Shown here in pieces: positions 1 to 7,615 of a stretch of DNA of 14,804 nt. The position numbers were made by a program, and so were the translations under genes. The notes below the pieces were generated by a model. That model searched no databases, was not told the origin of the DNA, and worked only from the letters and a program-made list of their open reading frames with translations. The DNA is from Clostridia bacterium. Lineage in GTDB: Bacteria > Bacillota > Clostridia > Oscillospirales > CAG-382. Positions within the stretch are counted from its first letter, which is position 1; each line of letters begins with the position of its first letter. The stretch lies in contig JAGDBE010000001.1 in assembly GCA_017959195.1 (NCBI GenBank), forward strand, positions 1 to 14,804, given 5' to 3'.

Positions 1-501
1 AAAGGACTCGTTCCGTACGCACAGCAGCGCAGATACAAGGAAGCAATTTCGCGCGAAAACATCGTTGACATGATAGTTGTCATGCTTGAGAAAGTCAAAG
101 GAAAATCCGTCGACGAAATCGCGGCTGAAAATGGCGTTTCTGTCGGAGAAAACCGCTTTACCGACACAAACAGCCGCAACGTTGACGCGTGCTTCTCGCT
201 CGGCGTCGTAAACGGAGTCGGAGAAGGACTTTTCAACCCGGACGGAAACCTTACGCGCGCCGAAATGATTGCGATGATAAACAGGACGGCAACCCTTTTC
301 GGAATTGAAACGAACGGCTACGAATACACGTTTGACGACACGGCGGACCACTGGGTAAACGGAGAAATCGGATGGTCCGTCCACTCGAAAATCATAAACG
401 GCGTGGGAGATAATAAATTCGCGCCCGATTTGCAGCTCACAAAAGAGCAGGCGATACTTATTCTTTACAGAGCGTGCAAAATATTTGAAAACGCGGCTTG
501 A
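1..501 (+). CDS. SLH-domain surface protein, C-terminal fragment
   Basis: The reading frame is open from base 1 to the TGA at 499-501, so this is the last 166 codons of a gene that begins outside the window; the ATG at 70 lies inside it and is not the start. The fragment holds the end of one SLH repeat (bases 1 to about 130) and two fuller ones (about 157-300 and 322-490), with the family's signatures: FNPDGNLTRAEM in the second, and DHWVNGEIGWSVHSKIINGV followed by LTKEQA in the third. SLH repeats normally bind secondary cell-wall polymer and hold exported proteins on the peptidoglycan of Gram-positive cells. Here they form the C-terminus, whereas the protein encoded at 1678 carries them at its N-terminus. 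The catalytic or structural part lies upstream and cannot be identified. A terminator follows 30 bases after the stop. Confidence 0.88.
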   Translation, partial: KGLVPYAQQRRYKEAISRENIVDMIVVMLEKVKGKSVDEIAAENGVSVGENRFTDTNSRNVDACFSLGVVNGVGEGLFNPDGNLTRAEMIAMINRTATLFGIETNGYEYTFDDTADHWVNGEIGWSVHSKIINGVGDNKFAPDLQLTKEQAILILYRACKIFENAA

Positions 502-530
502 ATAAGCCCTTAAAGCAGAAAATCAGCATA

Positions 531-559
531 AAAATCCACGCATCCGCGTGGATTTTTTT
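531..559 (+). terminator. Rho-independent terminator of the SLH gene
   Basis: Bases 531-541 (AAAATCCACGC) pair perfectly with 546-556 (GCGTGGATTTT) around a 4-base loop, and a run of seven T ends the site at 559. It lies 30 bases after the stop of the SLH gene and before the promoter at 608, so it separates the two transcription units. Confidence 0.9.
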
Positions 560-607
560 CTTATCCCGAAAAATGCAAAAAAAATCACCGAATAACCGCA
601 TTTCCGG

Positions 608-636
608 TTGAAATTACGGCGCAAATGTGGTATAAT
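608..636 (+). promoter_or_regulatory. Sigma-A type promoter of the PHP gene
   Basis: The -35 box TTGAAA (608-613) and the consensus -10 box TATAAT (631-636) are exactly 17 bases apart, and TG at 628-629 gives an extended -10. Transcription would start near 643, giving a leader of about 50 bases. A short inverted repeat AACCG (594-598) / CGGTT (605-609) overlaps the start of the -35 box and could be an operator, but five base pairs is weak evidence. Confidence 0.8.
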
Positions 637-694
637 ATCCGCAAAGCGTGATTTTGACGCAAAAAACAAAAAATAACGGAAAAAAGGTAGAAAA

Positions 695-1516
695 ATGAGA
701 GAAGAAGACATTATCACAGAGTGCAAAGACCTGCACAACCACACCCGCCTTTCGTATTGCGGCGACAGAGACGTTTTCGCCTACACGTACATACCGTACT
801 GCGAGAGCGAAAAGGTAACGACGATAGGTTTTTCAAACCACCTCTACTACGGAGAGACGGACCTTGAGGGAAAACACTATAAAACAGGCGCTGAGCGCGC
901 CGCCGATATGAAAGACGAGCTCGAACAGATAAAAAAGATGGATACAAACGTCAGAGTGCTTCTCGGATGCGAAGTCGAGCTGTTTTACAACAAAGAACCG
1001 AGTCTCGCGTACGACGAGGCGAAAATGTTCGACTACGTCCTTATGTCCCCCAGCCACATAGGCAATTTTGCCGACTATTACAGGCAGTTTTTCGACATCG
1101 ATAATATAAAAGTCGTACAGGACCTGCTTGTCGAGCAGTTCAAACGCGCGTGCTACGTAAAATACCCCGTTCCCATGGGAATGGCGCACCCGCTTTACCC
1201 GCTCATCAGTCAGAACGAGCAGGAAATCGTCGACGGAATAAGCGATTCCGCGCTTGCGGACTGCTTTACGCTTGCCGCAAAAAACGATATAAGCATAGAA
1301 CTTCACGCCTGCCTTTACAGAAAGAACACAAAACTCGACGAAGACGGACTTTCCCCTTCGTATTTGCGCATCCTTTCCGCCGCAAAGGCGTGCGGATGCA
1401 AATTCCACTTCGGCTCCGACTCACACAGAATGAGCATGTTCGTCGGTTCGCACGAAAAACTGCTGCTTGCGGCGAAAAAACTCGGAATTACAAAGAACGA
1501 CATATGGGATATATGA
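695..1516 (+). CDS. PHP-domain phosphoesterase, histidinol-phosphatase (HisJ/HisK) type
   Basis: The 273-residue protein has the layout of the PHP metal-dependent phosphoesterase family: DLHNHT (H14, H16), SNH (H49), GCEVE (E93, E95), SPSHIG (H121), MAHP (H165) and GSDSHR (D242, H244). These are the expected ligands for a multinuclear metal site, and the set looks complete. The length fits monofunctional HisJ/HisK-type phosphatases (about 250-280 residues), which remove phosphate from L-histidinol phosphate in histidine synthesis. The ATG at 695 follows AGG at 685-687 by 7 bases. The gene stands alone with its own promoter at 608, and no other histidine gene is in the window, so the substrate could equally be another small phosphate ester. 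The PHP family call is firm; the specific reaction is inferred. No signal peptide is visible, so the protein is probably cytoplasmic. Confidence 0.85.
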   Translation: MREEDIITECKDLHNHTRLSYCGDRDVFAYTYIPYCESEKVTTIGFSNHLYYGETDLEGKHYKTGAERAADMKDELEQIKKMDTNVRVLLGCEVELFYNKEPSLAYDEAKMFDYVLMSPSHIGNFADYYRQFFDIDNIKVVQDLLVEQFKRACYVKYPVPMGMAHPLYPLISQNEQEIVDGISDSALADCFTLAAKNDISIELHACLYRKNTKLDEDGLSPSYLRILSAAKACGCKFHFGSDSHRMSMFVGSHEKLLLAAKKLGITKNDIWDI

Positions 1517-1551
1517 TTTTTCGTTGTTTTTATGCACAAAAATCATTTTTT
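1513..1551 (+). terminator. Weak terminator-like hairpin after the PHP gene
   Basis: ATGATTTTT (1513-1521) pairs with AAAAATCAT (1538-1546) around a 16-base loop and runs into six T (1546-1551). The stem overlaps the TGA stop codon and is almost all A-T with a large loop, so it would be far weaker than the terminators at 531 and 5787. Confidence 0.35.
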
Positions 1552-1596
1552 GAATGTGTGTAAATTGACGAAATATCAAAACATTGCAATATTTAA

Positions 1597-1625
1597 TTGA
1601 CTTGACGGAAAAAAAGTGATAGAAT
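1597..1625 (+). promoter_or_regulatory. Promoter of the SLH/GH99-like gene
   Basis: TTGACT (1597-1602) and TAGAAT (1620-1625) are 17 bases apart, with TG at 1617-1618 giving an extended -10. The surrounding sequence is AT-rich. The expected start of transcription near 1632 leaves a leader of about 45 bases before the ATG at 1678. Confidence 0.75.
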
Positions 1626-1638
1626 AACTTTGTGTAAA

Positions 1639-1656
1639 ATTAATTACTTAATTAAT
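1639..1656 (+). repeat. Perfect AT-only palindrome in the leader
   Basis: ATTAATTA (1639-1646) and TAATTAAT (1649-1656) form an 8-base inverted repeat around CT. It lies between the predicted transcription start (about 1632) and the ribosome binding site (1665-1670), so it could be a repressor site or a weak RNA hairpin near the 5' end. Chance is also possible in such AT-rich DNA. Confidence 0.45.
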
Positions 1657-1677
1657 ATTATCAGAAAGGGAAAGAAC

Positions 1678-4600
1678 ATGAGAAGAAAGATTATTTCTGC
1701 GGCGATACTGCTCGTGCTCCTTACGATTTCCGTTTTCGGAGCGGAATTTGTAAAGGCAAACGCGTATACCGCCGGACAATTCACCGACGTACCCGCAGGC
1801 GAATGGTATGCGTCGGAAGTCGCATCGACGTATGAGCTCGGGCTCATGCAGGGCGACAGCGCCAGCACGTTCAATCCGGAAGGAAACGTAACGGTAGCTG
1901 AAATTTTGACTATAGCGTCGAGAGCGCACGCTATATACAACGGAAATACCATAGACACGTCGTTCGGCGACCAGTGGTACACTCCGTATTACGCATATGC
2001 GCTCGCAAACGGAATTGCGTCGGAAGGCGAATTCGACAGTCTTGACAGAGCGGCAAAGAGAGCTGAAGTTGCAAAAGTGTTTGCATCGGCTCTTCCGGCT
2101 GACTACTACAACAAGATCAACGACGTGGCAAAGGTTCCCGACGTTCCGGATTCCTATTTTGCAAAAGACGCGCTTCTGCTGCTCTATAACGCAGGCGTGG
2201 TAGTAGGAAACGACGATTACGGCAACTTCTTCCCGGAAAGCAAAATCACGAGAGCGGAAGCGGCTGCAATCATCAACCGCGCGGCTTTGAAGGAAAGCAG
2301 AATTGCAAAGACTCTCAAGAAGGTGTCCGACGACGACGCTTACACCGCAGTTATAAACAGCGGTATGCAGGGCACGAAAGAGGGCATCAGCTCCGGCTGG
2401 GCGCTCGATAACAGAGGCGGTACGCCGAGAACGAGCCTTATGGGACGTTACGGCAACGTTTCCGATATCGACAAGGAAGCGGGAGTTGCTTACATAAGAT
2501 ATCTCAACAAGGCCGATAAAGGCGTTCTCAATCTCAAGATCAGAGTCAACGGCTCAAGCCAGGACGGCCTCTATCTTGCATTCCTGAACGAAGACGGCGA
2601 CTACACCTACAGAATTAAGGTTATAAACGGATACTACAGCCTTATGACCGATTTCGGCGACAAACCTCTTTGCACAAAGAGCGCAGTTAAGGGCGGTATA
2701 ATCTTTGAAATAATCCTCGACCTTGACAACGGAACAAGCAAGACGTATCTGTGCGAACAGTTCCTCGGCGAAGCTCCGCTTCTCAACGGCAAGGACGGCA
2801 AATTCAACGTAAAACAGCTCAAAGTCGGCGTTGACGAAGCAGGCACCGGCACCGTGGGCGTAAACTGGGCATATATGACAGGCAACTACGCAGTCGATGA
2901 ACAGTTCAGATTCGCAACGTGGCAGAGCGGCGCGCTTCCCATGGGTTGGGAACACACCGGCGAAGTTACCATCGGCGGCGAAAAAATGACGTTCGGCGGC
3001 AGATCGTCCGTTTCCAAGAAGTTTGATCCTCAGAGCGGCACTGTTGTCGGCAAGACGGAATTCAGACTTCCCAAGGGCGAAGTTATTTCCTACTGCTTGA
3101 AGAGCAGAGGCGAAGTCGTTGCGGAATTCACCAACGACGAGAGCAACTTCTATATCAACGGCACGAAGGTTTATGACAACTACTACCAGAACCTGTGGTA
3201 CAGAATCCGTCTCGAACTCGATACCGAAAATATGAAGATACTCTTCAAACTCAACGACAGAATTATTACTGAAGTTCCTTTCGCAATCAGCACGACGTCG
3301 ATTGACGAGATGAGTTTCGAAAACAAGAGCTCGACTGAAATGACCGTATACCTGTTCCAGGTATTCAGAAAGATAAAGCATGACGACTACGTTCCCGTAC
3401 CTCAGGCTCCCGCAGGCGCTGACGACTATACGATAGGCCTCAACTACTGTCCTATCTGGGCAAACGGCGAACACTTCGGCTGGTCGTGCATCTCGCCTTA
3501 CGACGATCCCTATCCGGTACTCGGATACTATGACGAACCGTCGGCGGAAGTTGCAGACTGGGAAATCAAGTACATGATTGAACACGGCATAGACTTCCCG
3601 GCAATCTGTATCTACTTCGTAAACAACCAGGAAGGTCCGCAGAGAATAGCCGACACCGAGGCGCAGCAGCTCTTCGAGGGCTACATGGAAGCGGAATACT
3701 CGTATATGATGAACTACTGCATCATCTGGGAAGCTTTGAACGGCAAGTCGCCTAACAGCATGGAAAACTGGAAGAACGACTACGTTCCGTACCTCATGGA
3801 AAACTTCTTCAAAGACGAAAGATACATGAAGATAGACAATAAACTCCCGATTATCGTGTTCTCGCCCGAAAGCATTATGAGCAGAATGGGCGGCGCGGCT
3901 AACGTAAAAGAAGCTATCTGGTACCTCGACAGCGAAGTAAAGAAGCTCGGTTACGACGGCGTTATCTTCATGGCATGCGGATATTCCTCCAATATGCATA
4001 AATCTCTCGGTTTCAGCGGCGTATCGGCATACAGCTGGGGCACTTCGGGCTACACCGCTGAAAACAACATAAACTCCATTCTCAAGAGCGCTGCAGACAC
4101 AAGCGTATATACCGTTCCTACAGTATCCGTCGGCTTCAACAGCCTGCCTTGGATGGGCGTTAGATACCCGATGATAACCAAGGAAGAATACAGACAGGCA
4201 CACGAATGGGTAAGAGACACGTATCTCAAGACCTATCCGAAGGAAGAATGGCAGAAGAACTTCATAATGCTCTCGACGTGGAATGAATACGGCGAAGGTA
4301 CGTACATCATGCCGACGAGAGACGAAAGAAAGTTCGATTACCTCGACGTGATCCGCGAAACATATACCAAAGCAGGACCGGCTGACGAAAGCATCGATAT
4401 GATTCCGACAGACGCTCAGCTCGAAAGAATTACCCACCGTTATCCTCAGTATCTCAGACTTCTGAGAAAAGAAGGATTCAAGGGACAGACGGTAACCGAA
4501 GACGAAGTTTCGAAGGACTATCTGATAGACTACGCTAAATACACCGGAATTTCGTATGAAGGCGTAACAGGAAAACAGACGAGCGCGGGCTTTACCGGTA

Positions 4601-5772
4601 CTACCAATAACAGAGACCCGATGGTTATAGTTTCGGGACTCAACGGCAAAGTAAACTGCGACCAGATCGCGGGCATGGAAATCACGCTCAAGATCCCGAA
4701 GGGAACGCGTATAGAAGTATTCTACTATAACGAAAACGAAAGAGGATTCACTCAGTCGAACAGCGCGTCTTACAACTCATCCTCGGATGATTTCGAGACG
4801 GTATTCATCCCGACCTTCCCGCTTACCAACTGGACGGGCAACCTCCAGGCACTCAGAATTGACGTAGGCGACGGCGGAGGAATCGACTTCACGATTAAGA
4901 GCGTACAGTTCTATAAGTGGAAGAACGTAAGCATTTACTCCAAGAACGCGTCCATCAACGGCAATAAGTTCCAGATGACGTTTGCACCGGAACTCTCATC
5001 GTCGGGCGACATCGTTGTTGCATTCGACCCCGCATGCGCTATGGACTTCTTACTCAACGCATTCTATGAATGGGATAAGGCAAACGGCGTTCTCACACTC
5101 AACTTCAAGAAACACGTTCTCGTTTACACGGTAGGCAAAGACACCTATACGTTCGACGGCGTAACCAAGAACCTCGGATTTACGCTTGAGACGTGCGACG
5201 GACTGCCTCTGCTTCCGATGCAGAAGCTCTGCGAAGATATGGGATTCGGCTTCAATATCAACGCAAACAACGAAATCGAGATCGACACCGAACTCGCCAG
5301 TTTTTTTGAAGCGCAAAACGCCCCTAAAACGCCGGGTGAGTGGGGATTTGACCTTACGGGAAGCACTGATGGTTGGACGTCATTTAATATGTCCCTTTTC
5401 GCAAACGATGGCTACCTTAATTGCACAACGAACCCCGAATATCTTGAAAACGACCCGATAATAATGCTTTCAAGAATAGAACTTAACGCAGCTGATTACA
5501 AAAAGCTTACGTTCAAGGTAAGATATAATTACGAAGGAAGCTCGGAGCAGAAGGCACAGTTGTTCTTCATAACGGCTGACGACAGAGGCTGGAACGAAGA
5601 AAAATCGATTAATATCCCGCTCAAGAGCACCTCGTCCTCCAACGGCGAATGGGAAACGTATACCGTTGACATCACCGCAAAGGGATGGACCGGCACAATA
5701 ACGGGACTCAGATTCGACCCGTTCAATGCACGCGGCGAAATGGATATCGACTATATCAAACTCACAAAGTAA
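1678..5772 (+). CDS. Secreted SLH-anchored protein with a GH99/WbsX-like glycosidase domain
   Basis: The start is the ATG at 1678, which follows AAAGGG (1665-1670) by 7 bases and opens a clear signal peptide; the in-frame TTG at 1630 has neither. The 1364-residue protein shows, in order: signal peptide 1-29 (cleavage likely after KANA); three SLH repeats at about 35-85, 93-142 and 147-205; two beta-rich, laminin-G/concanavalin-like regions at about 218-400 and 407-575; a GH99/WbsX-like domain at about 582-905, ending in TWNEYGEGTYIMP (867-879), which matches the family's WNEWxEGxxLEP motif; a carbohydrate-binding-like module (about 966-1081); a copper-amine-oxidase-N-like domain (about 1090-1206, with LPLLPMQKLCEDMGF); and a second module related to the first (about 1216-1364). 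It probably sits on the cell wall and acts on alpha-linked or mannose-containing glycans. Its catalytic residues were not assigned and its substrate is inferred. Codons are strongly C-ended, unlike its neighbours. Confidence 0.85.
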   Translation: MRRKIISAAILLVLLTISVFGAEFVKANAYTAGQFTDVPAGEWYASEVASTYELGLMQGDSASTFNPEGNVTVAEILTIASRAHAIYNGNTIDTSFGDQWYTPYYAYALANGIASEGEFDSLDRAAKRAEVAKVFASALPADYYNKINDVAKVPDVPDSYFAKDALLLLYNAGVVVGNDDYGNFFPESKITRAEAAAIINRAALKESRIAKTLKKVSDDDAYTAVINSGMQGTKEGISSGWALDNRGGTPRTSLMGRYGNVSDIDKEAGVAYIRYLNKADKGVLNLKIRVNGSSQDGLYLAFLNEDGDYTYRIKVINGYYSLMTDFGDKPLCTKSAVKGGIIFEIILDLDNGTSKTYLCEQFLGEAPLLNGKDGKFNVKQLKVGVDEAGTGTVGVNWAYMTGNYAVDEQFRFATWQSGALPMGWEHTGEVTIGGEKMTFGGRSSVSKKFDPQSGTVVGKTEFRLPKGEVISYCLKSRGEVVAEFTNDESNFYINGTKVYDNYYQNLWYRIRLELDTENMKILFKLNDRIITEVPFAISTTSIDEMSFENKSSTEMTVYLFQVFRKIKHDDYVPVPQAPAGADDYTIGLNYCPIWANGEHFGWSCISPYDDPYPVLGYYDEPSAEVADWEIKYMIEHGIDFPAICIYFVNNQEGPQRIADTEAQQLFEGYMEAEYSYMMNYCIIWEALNGKSPNSMENWKNDYVPYLMENFFKDERYMKIDNKLPIIVFSPESIMSRMGGAANVKEAIWYLDSEVKKLGYDGVIFMACGYSSNMHKSLGFSGVSAYSWGTSGYTAENNINSILKSAADTSVYTVPTVSVGFNSLPWMGVRYPMITKEEYRQAHEWVRDTYLKTYPKEEWQKNFIMLSTWNEYGEGTYIMPTRDERKFDYLDVIRETYTKAGPADESIDMIPTDAQLERITHRYPQYLRLLRKEGFKGQTVTEDEVSKDYLIDYAKYTGISYEGVTGKQTSAGFTGTTNNRDPMVIVSGLNGKVNCDQIAGMEITLKIPKGTRIEVFYYNENERGFTQSNSASYNSSSDDFETVFIPTFPLTNWTGNLQALRIDVGDGGGIDFTIKSVQFYKWKNVSIYSKNASINGNKFQMTFAPELSSSGDIVVAFDPACAMDFLLNAFYEWDKANGVLTLNFKKHVLVYTVGKDTYTFDGVTKNLGFTLETCDGLPLLPMQKLCEDMGFGFNINANNEIEIDTELASFFEAQNAPKTPGEWGFDLTGSTDGWTSFNMSLFANDGYLNCTTNPEYLENDPIIMLSRIELNAADYKKLTFKVRYNYEGSSEQKAQLFFITADDRGWNEEKSINIPLKSTSSSNGEWETYTVDITAKGWTGTITGLRFDPFNARGEMDIDYIKLTK

Positions 5773-5786
5773 AAAGACAATAAAAA

Positions 5787-5819
5787 ATGCTGTCCGTGAA
5801 AACGGACAGCATATTTTTA
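5787..5819. terminator. Bidirectional terminator between converging genes
   Basis: ATGCTGTCCGT (5787-5797) and ACGGACAGCAT (5802-5812) form an 11-base stem around GAAA. Five T at 5814-5818 follow on the + strand. Six A at 5782-5787 give a T-run when read on the - strand. The hairpin is the only structure in the 55 bases between the end of the SLH/GH99-like gene and the end of alr, so it very likely ends transcription from both sides. Confidence 0.9.
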
Positions 5820-5827
5820 TACTGTTT

Positions 5828-6952
5828 TTATTTGTAAATTCTCGGAACGCGCCGGGAAATACCGCAAATAATCTCGTACGGAGTGCGGCCCGCGGCCTTT
5901 GCAATCTCTTCGACGGTGATTATGTCGCCGCCGTCTTCTCCGAAAATCGTAACGTCGTCGCCGACGTTTATTTCTTTGCCCATCGGGTCAATCATCGCCA
6001 TGTCCATGCAGATAAGACCTATAATCGGGTACCGCTCGCCGCGGATTATAACAGAGCCCTTGCCGTATGATAAGCTTCTGCATAGCCCGTCGGCAAATCC
6101 GGCGCCTATAATCGCTATCTTCATATCTTTGTCCGCAACGAATTTCTGCCCGTAGCTTACGCCCTCACCCTTTTTCATCTCGTGGACGTTTATAACCTTT
6201 GTTTTGAAGCTCGTCGTGTGCTCAAAGTTTTTGTCGTCGGTCGAGTAGCCGTAGTAAAGCGATATTCCCATTCTCACGGCGTCGAGACCGAAACTTGAGA
6301 ATTTCGCAAGCCCCGCGCTGTTCGATAAATGCACGATCTGCGGATTTATTCCGATTTCACGAAGCTTTGAAACGGTGTTTTTAAGCCTTTTTGCCTGAAG
6401 AAGCGCAAAATCGTCGCCGCCCTCGACGTCAGCCGTCGCAAGATGCGTGAAAGCGCCCTCGCAGATGATATTTTTGTTGTTTTTTATGAGTTCAGACGCT
6501 AAAATGAGGTCGTCGCAGAGATTATCGCCTTTTGCGTTAAATCCGGTCCTGTTCATACCGGTGTCGGCCTTTATATGTATCTTTACGGGCCTGCCGGACG
6601 CGATTTCTATGATTTTCTTCAAGTGCTCGCTGCTGTCGAGCGCAAGTGATATGTCTTCTTGTATCGCATTTTCTATGTAATCGTCCAGAACGTAGCCGAG
6701 GATGAGAATAAGACCTTTTATTCCGCTGTCCCTCAGTTCGATTGCCTCATTTATGTTGGATACCGCGAAAAAATCGCACCCTTCTTCCGCAAGCCGCTTT
6801 GCAACGCTCACGGCGCCGTGTCCGTATGCGTCGGCTTTTATAACCCCCGCAACCTTTGCGCCGTTTGCAAGCTTCATGCCGTACCTGTAATTGTGCGCAA
6901 CTTTTTCAAGGTCCACGATAAGACGCGTCTTTTCTTTGTCAACGAGTTTCAA
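5828..6952 (-). CDS. alr: Alanine racemase
   Basis: This PLP enzyme interconverts L- and D-alanine and supplies D-alanine for peptidoglycan. Its 374 residues match the usual length. The PLP lysine is K39 in VIKADAYGHG; R135 lies in DTGMNRTGF; the second catalytic base is Y267 in GVSYGQKF; CMDM (315-318) and the C-terminal TPYEIICGISRRVPRIY (Y359) are also in place, so it should be active. The best start is TTG at 6950-6952, placed 6 bases after GAGGTG (6959-6964), which overlaps the last two codons of the upstream lipoprotein gene; only 3 bases lie between that stop and this start, so translation is probably coupled. No ATG fits. It is the last gene of the nnr-lipoprotein-alr operon and ends before the terminator at 5787. 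Whether it serves wall synthesis or spore germination cannot be told from sequence. Confidence 0.95.
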   Translation of the reverse strand: MKLVDKEKTRLIVDLEKVAHNYRYGMKLANGAKVAGVIKADAYGHGAVSVAKRLAEEGCDFFAVSNINEAIELRDSGIKGLILILGYVLDDYIENAIQEDISLALDSSEHLKKIIEIASGRPVKIHIKADTGMNRTGFNAKGDNLCDDLILASELIKNNKNIICEGAFTHLATADVEGGDDFALLQAKRLKNTVSKLREIGINPQIVHLSNSAGLAKFSSFGLDAVRMGISLYYGYSTDDKNFEHTTSFKTKVINVHEMKKGEGVSYGQKFVADKDMKIAIIGAGFADGLCRSLSYGKGSVIIRGERYPIIGLICMDMAMIDPMGKEINVGDDVTIFGEDGGDIITVEEIAKAAGRTPYEIICGISRRVPRIYK

Positions 6953-6955
6953 TTT

Positions 6956-7594
6956 TTACACCTCTTCGATTTTGATTTTCTTTATTTTTATTTCAGCGCG
7001 GCTTTCACCGCTTTTTACACAGACGTAAACGGGATACCCCGTGTTTTTGTCGTAAATGAAGGTATAATCCATATTATTTATCGGTTTTTCCACAACGTAT
7101 GCGTCGATGATTCCGACGCCTTCAAGCTCGAAAATCTCGCCGCACTTTGTAAATTTGTCAGACGGAGTGTTCCTTATTTCAGCTGCCACGCCGTTTCCGA
7201 ACGCACTTGAAATGAGACTGATTTTTTCGACTGCGTCGGCGGGAAGCTCCGCTTTTATGCCCGAAAACGAGACGGTGATAAGGTTGTTTTCGTCCGCTTC
7301 CGAAATTTCCGCGGATATGCCGGAAAACGGGTCGGGTGAAGTAACATCAATTCTGATTTTGTCGTTTTTGACGACGTTCGCCGTCCCCGAAACGCTGCCG
7401 TTTTCGCTTTCGAAAAAGAATTCAACCTGCGAAGCGTAGTCCGAAAAGAGAACGTCGCATAAATTCGATTTCCCGTTTGAGGAATTACCGCAGGAAGAGA
7501 GAAAAGCAGCAAATAACAGCGAGAAAATGAGGGTTATTGCTTTCGTTTTTGTCCGAAATCTGATTTTTAACGTCTTAAAAGAACGTTTTTTCGT
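6956..7594 (-). CDS. Lipoprotein, possibly LolA/GerS-like, with probable ACG start
   Basis: From the nnr stop (7616-7618) this frame stays open to the TAA at 6956-6958, but it has no ATG, GTG or TTG before a GTG at 7187-7189, deep inside the gene. Read from ACG at 7592-7594, which lies 7 bases after GGGAGG, it gives 212 residues: a basic N-region (KKRSFKTLK), a hydrophobic stretch (about 19-32) and the lipobox LSSC with Cys35, the site of lipidation. The mature part is rich in alternating beta-type sequence and ends FIYDKNTGYPVYVCVKSGE then KIKKIKI, which resembles LolA-fold lipoproteins. The position just before alr recalls gerS-alr2 in C. difficile, where GerS is needed for cortex breakdown in germination. 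The lipoprotein call is firm; the fold and the GerS link are inference. ACG could also be a mutated or misread ATG. Confidence 0.8.
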   Translation of the reverse strand, partial: TKKRSFKTLKIRFRTKTKAITLIFSLLFAAFLSSCGNSSNGKSNLCDVLFSDYASQVEFFFESENGSVSGTANVVKNDKIRIDVTSPDPFSGISAEISEADENNLITVSFSGIKAELPADAVEKISLISSAFGNGVAAEIRNTPSDKFTKCGEIFELEGVGIIDAYVVEKPINNMDYTFIYDKNTGYPVYVCVKSGESRAEIKIKKIKIEEV

Positions 7595-7601
7595 AAAAAT
7601 G

Positions 7602-7607
7602 CCTCCC
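7602..7607 (-). promoter_or_regulatory. Ribosome binding site that fixes the lipoprotein start
   Basis: On the - strand this reads GGGAGG, the best Shine-Dalgarno match in the operon, within the 21 bases between the nnr stop and the ACG at 7592-7594. The spacing to ACG is 7 bases, which is ideal. The in-frame ATT at 7598-7600 would leave only one base. The site therefore argues for translation starting at ACG. Confidence 0.75.
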
Positions 7608-7615
7608 GAAAAGTA

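Noticed and set aside
833..1408. 191-codon open frame on the - strand opposite the PHP gene
   Set aside because: It is antisense to a gene with complete metal-binding motifs, has no promoter or ribosome site, and its sequence is low in family-like features.
1630..1677. TTG at 1630 as the start of the SLH/GH99-like protein
   Set aside because: It would lie at or before the predicted transcription start and place 16 residues ahead of the signal peptide; the ATG at 1678 has the ribosome site.
2554..4437. 627-codon open frame on the - strand inside the SLH/GH99-like gene
   Set aside because: It is fully antisense to a gene with a clear signal peptide and domains. Its composition (rich in V, F, R, H, C) is what the strong codon bias of the real gene gives when read backwards, and it has no recognisable motif.
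6956..7189. Short 77-residue protein starting at GTG 7187
   Set aside because: The frame continues upstream without a stop to the lipoprotein signal, so this GTG is an internal valine codon.
7255..7512. 85-codon open frame on the - strand in the nnr-alr gap
   Set aside because: It lies in another frame over the lipoprotein gene. It is rich in R, T and S with no motif, while the lipoprotein frame has a signal peptide, a lipobox and a ribosome site.
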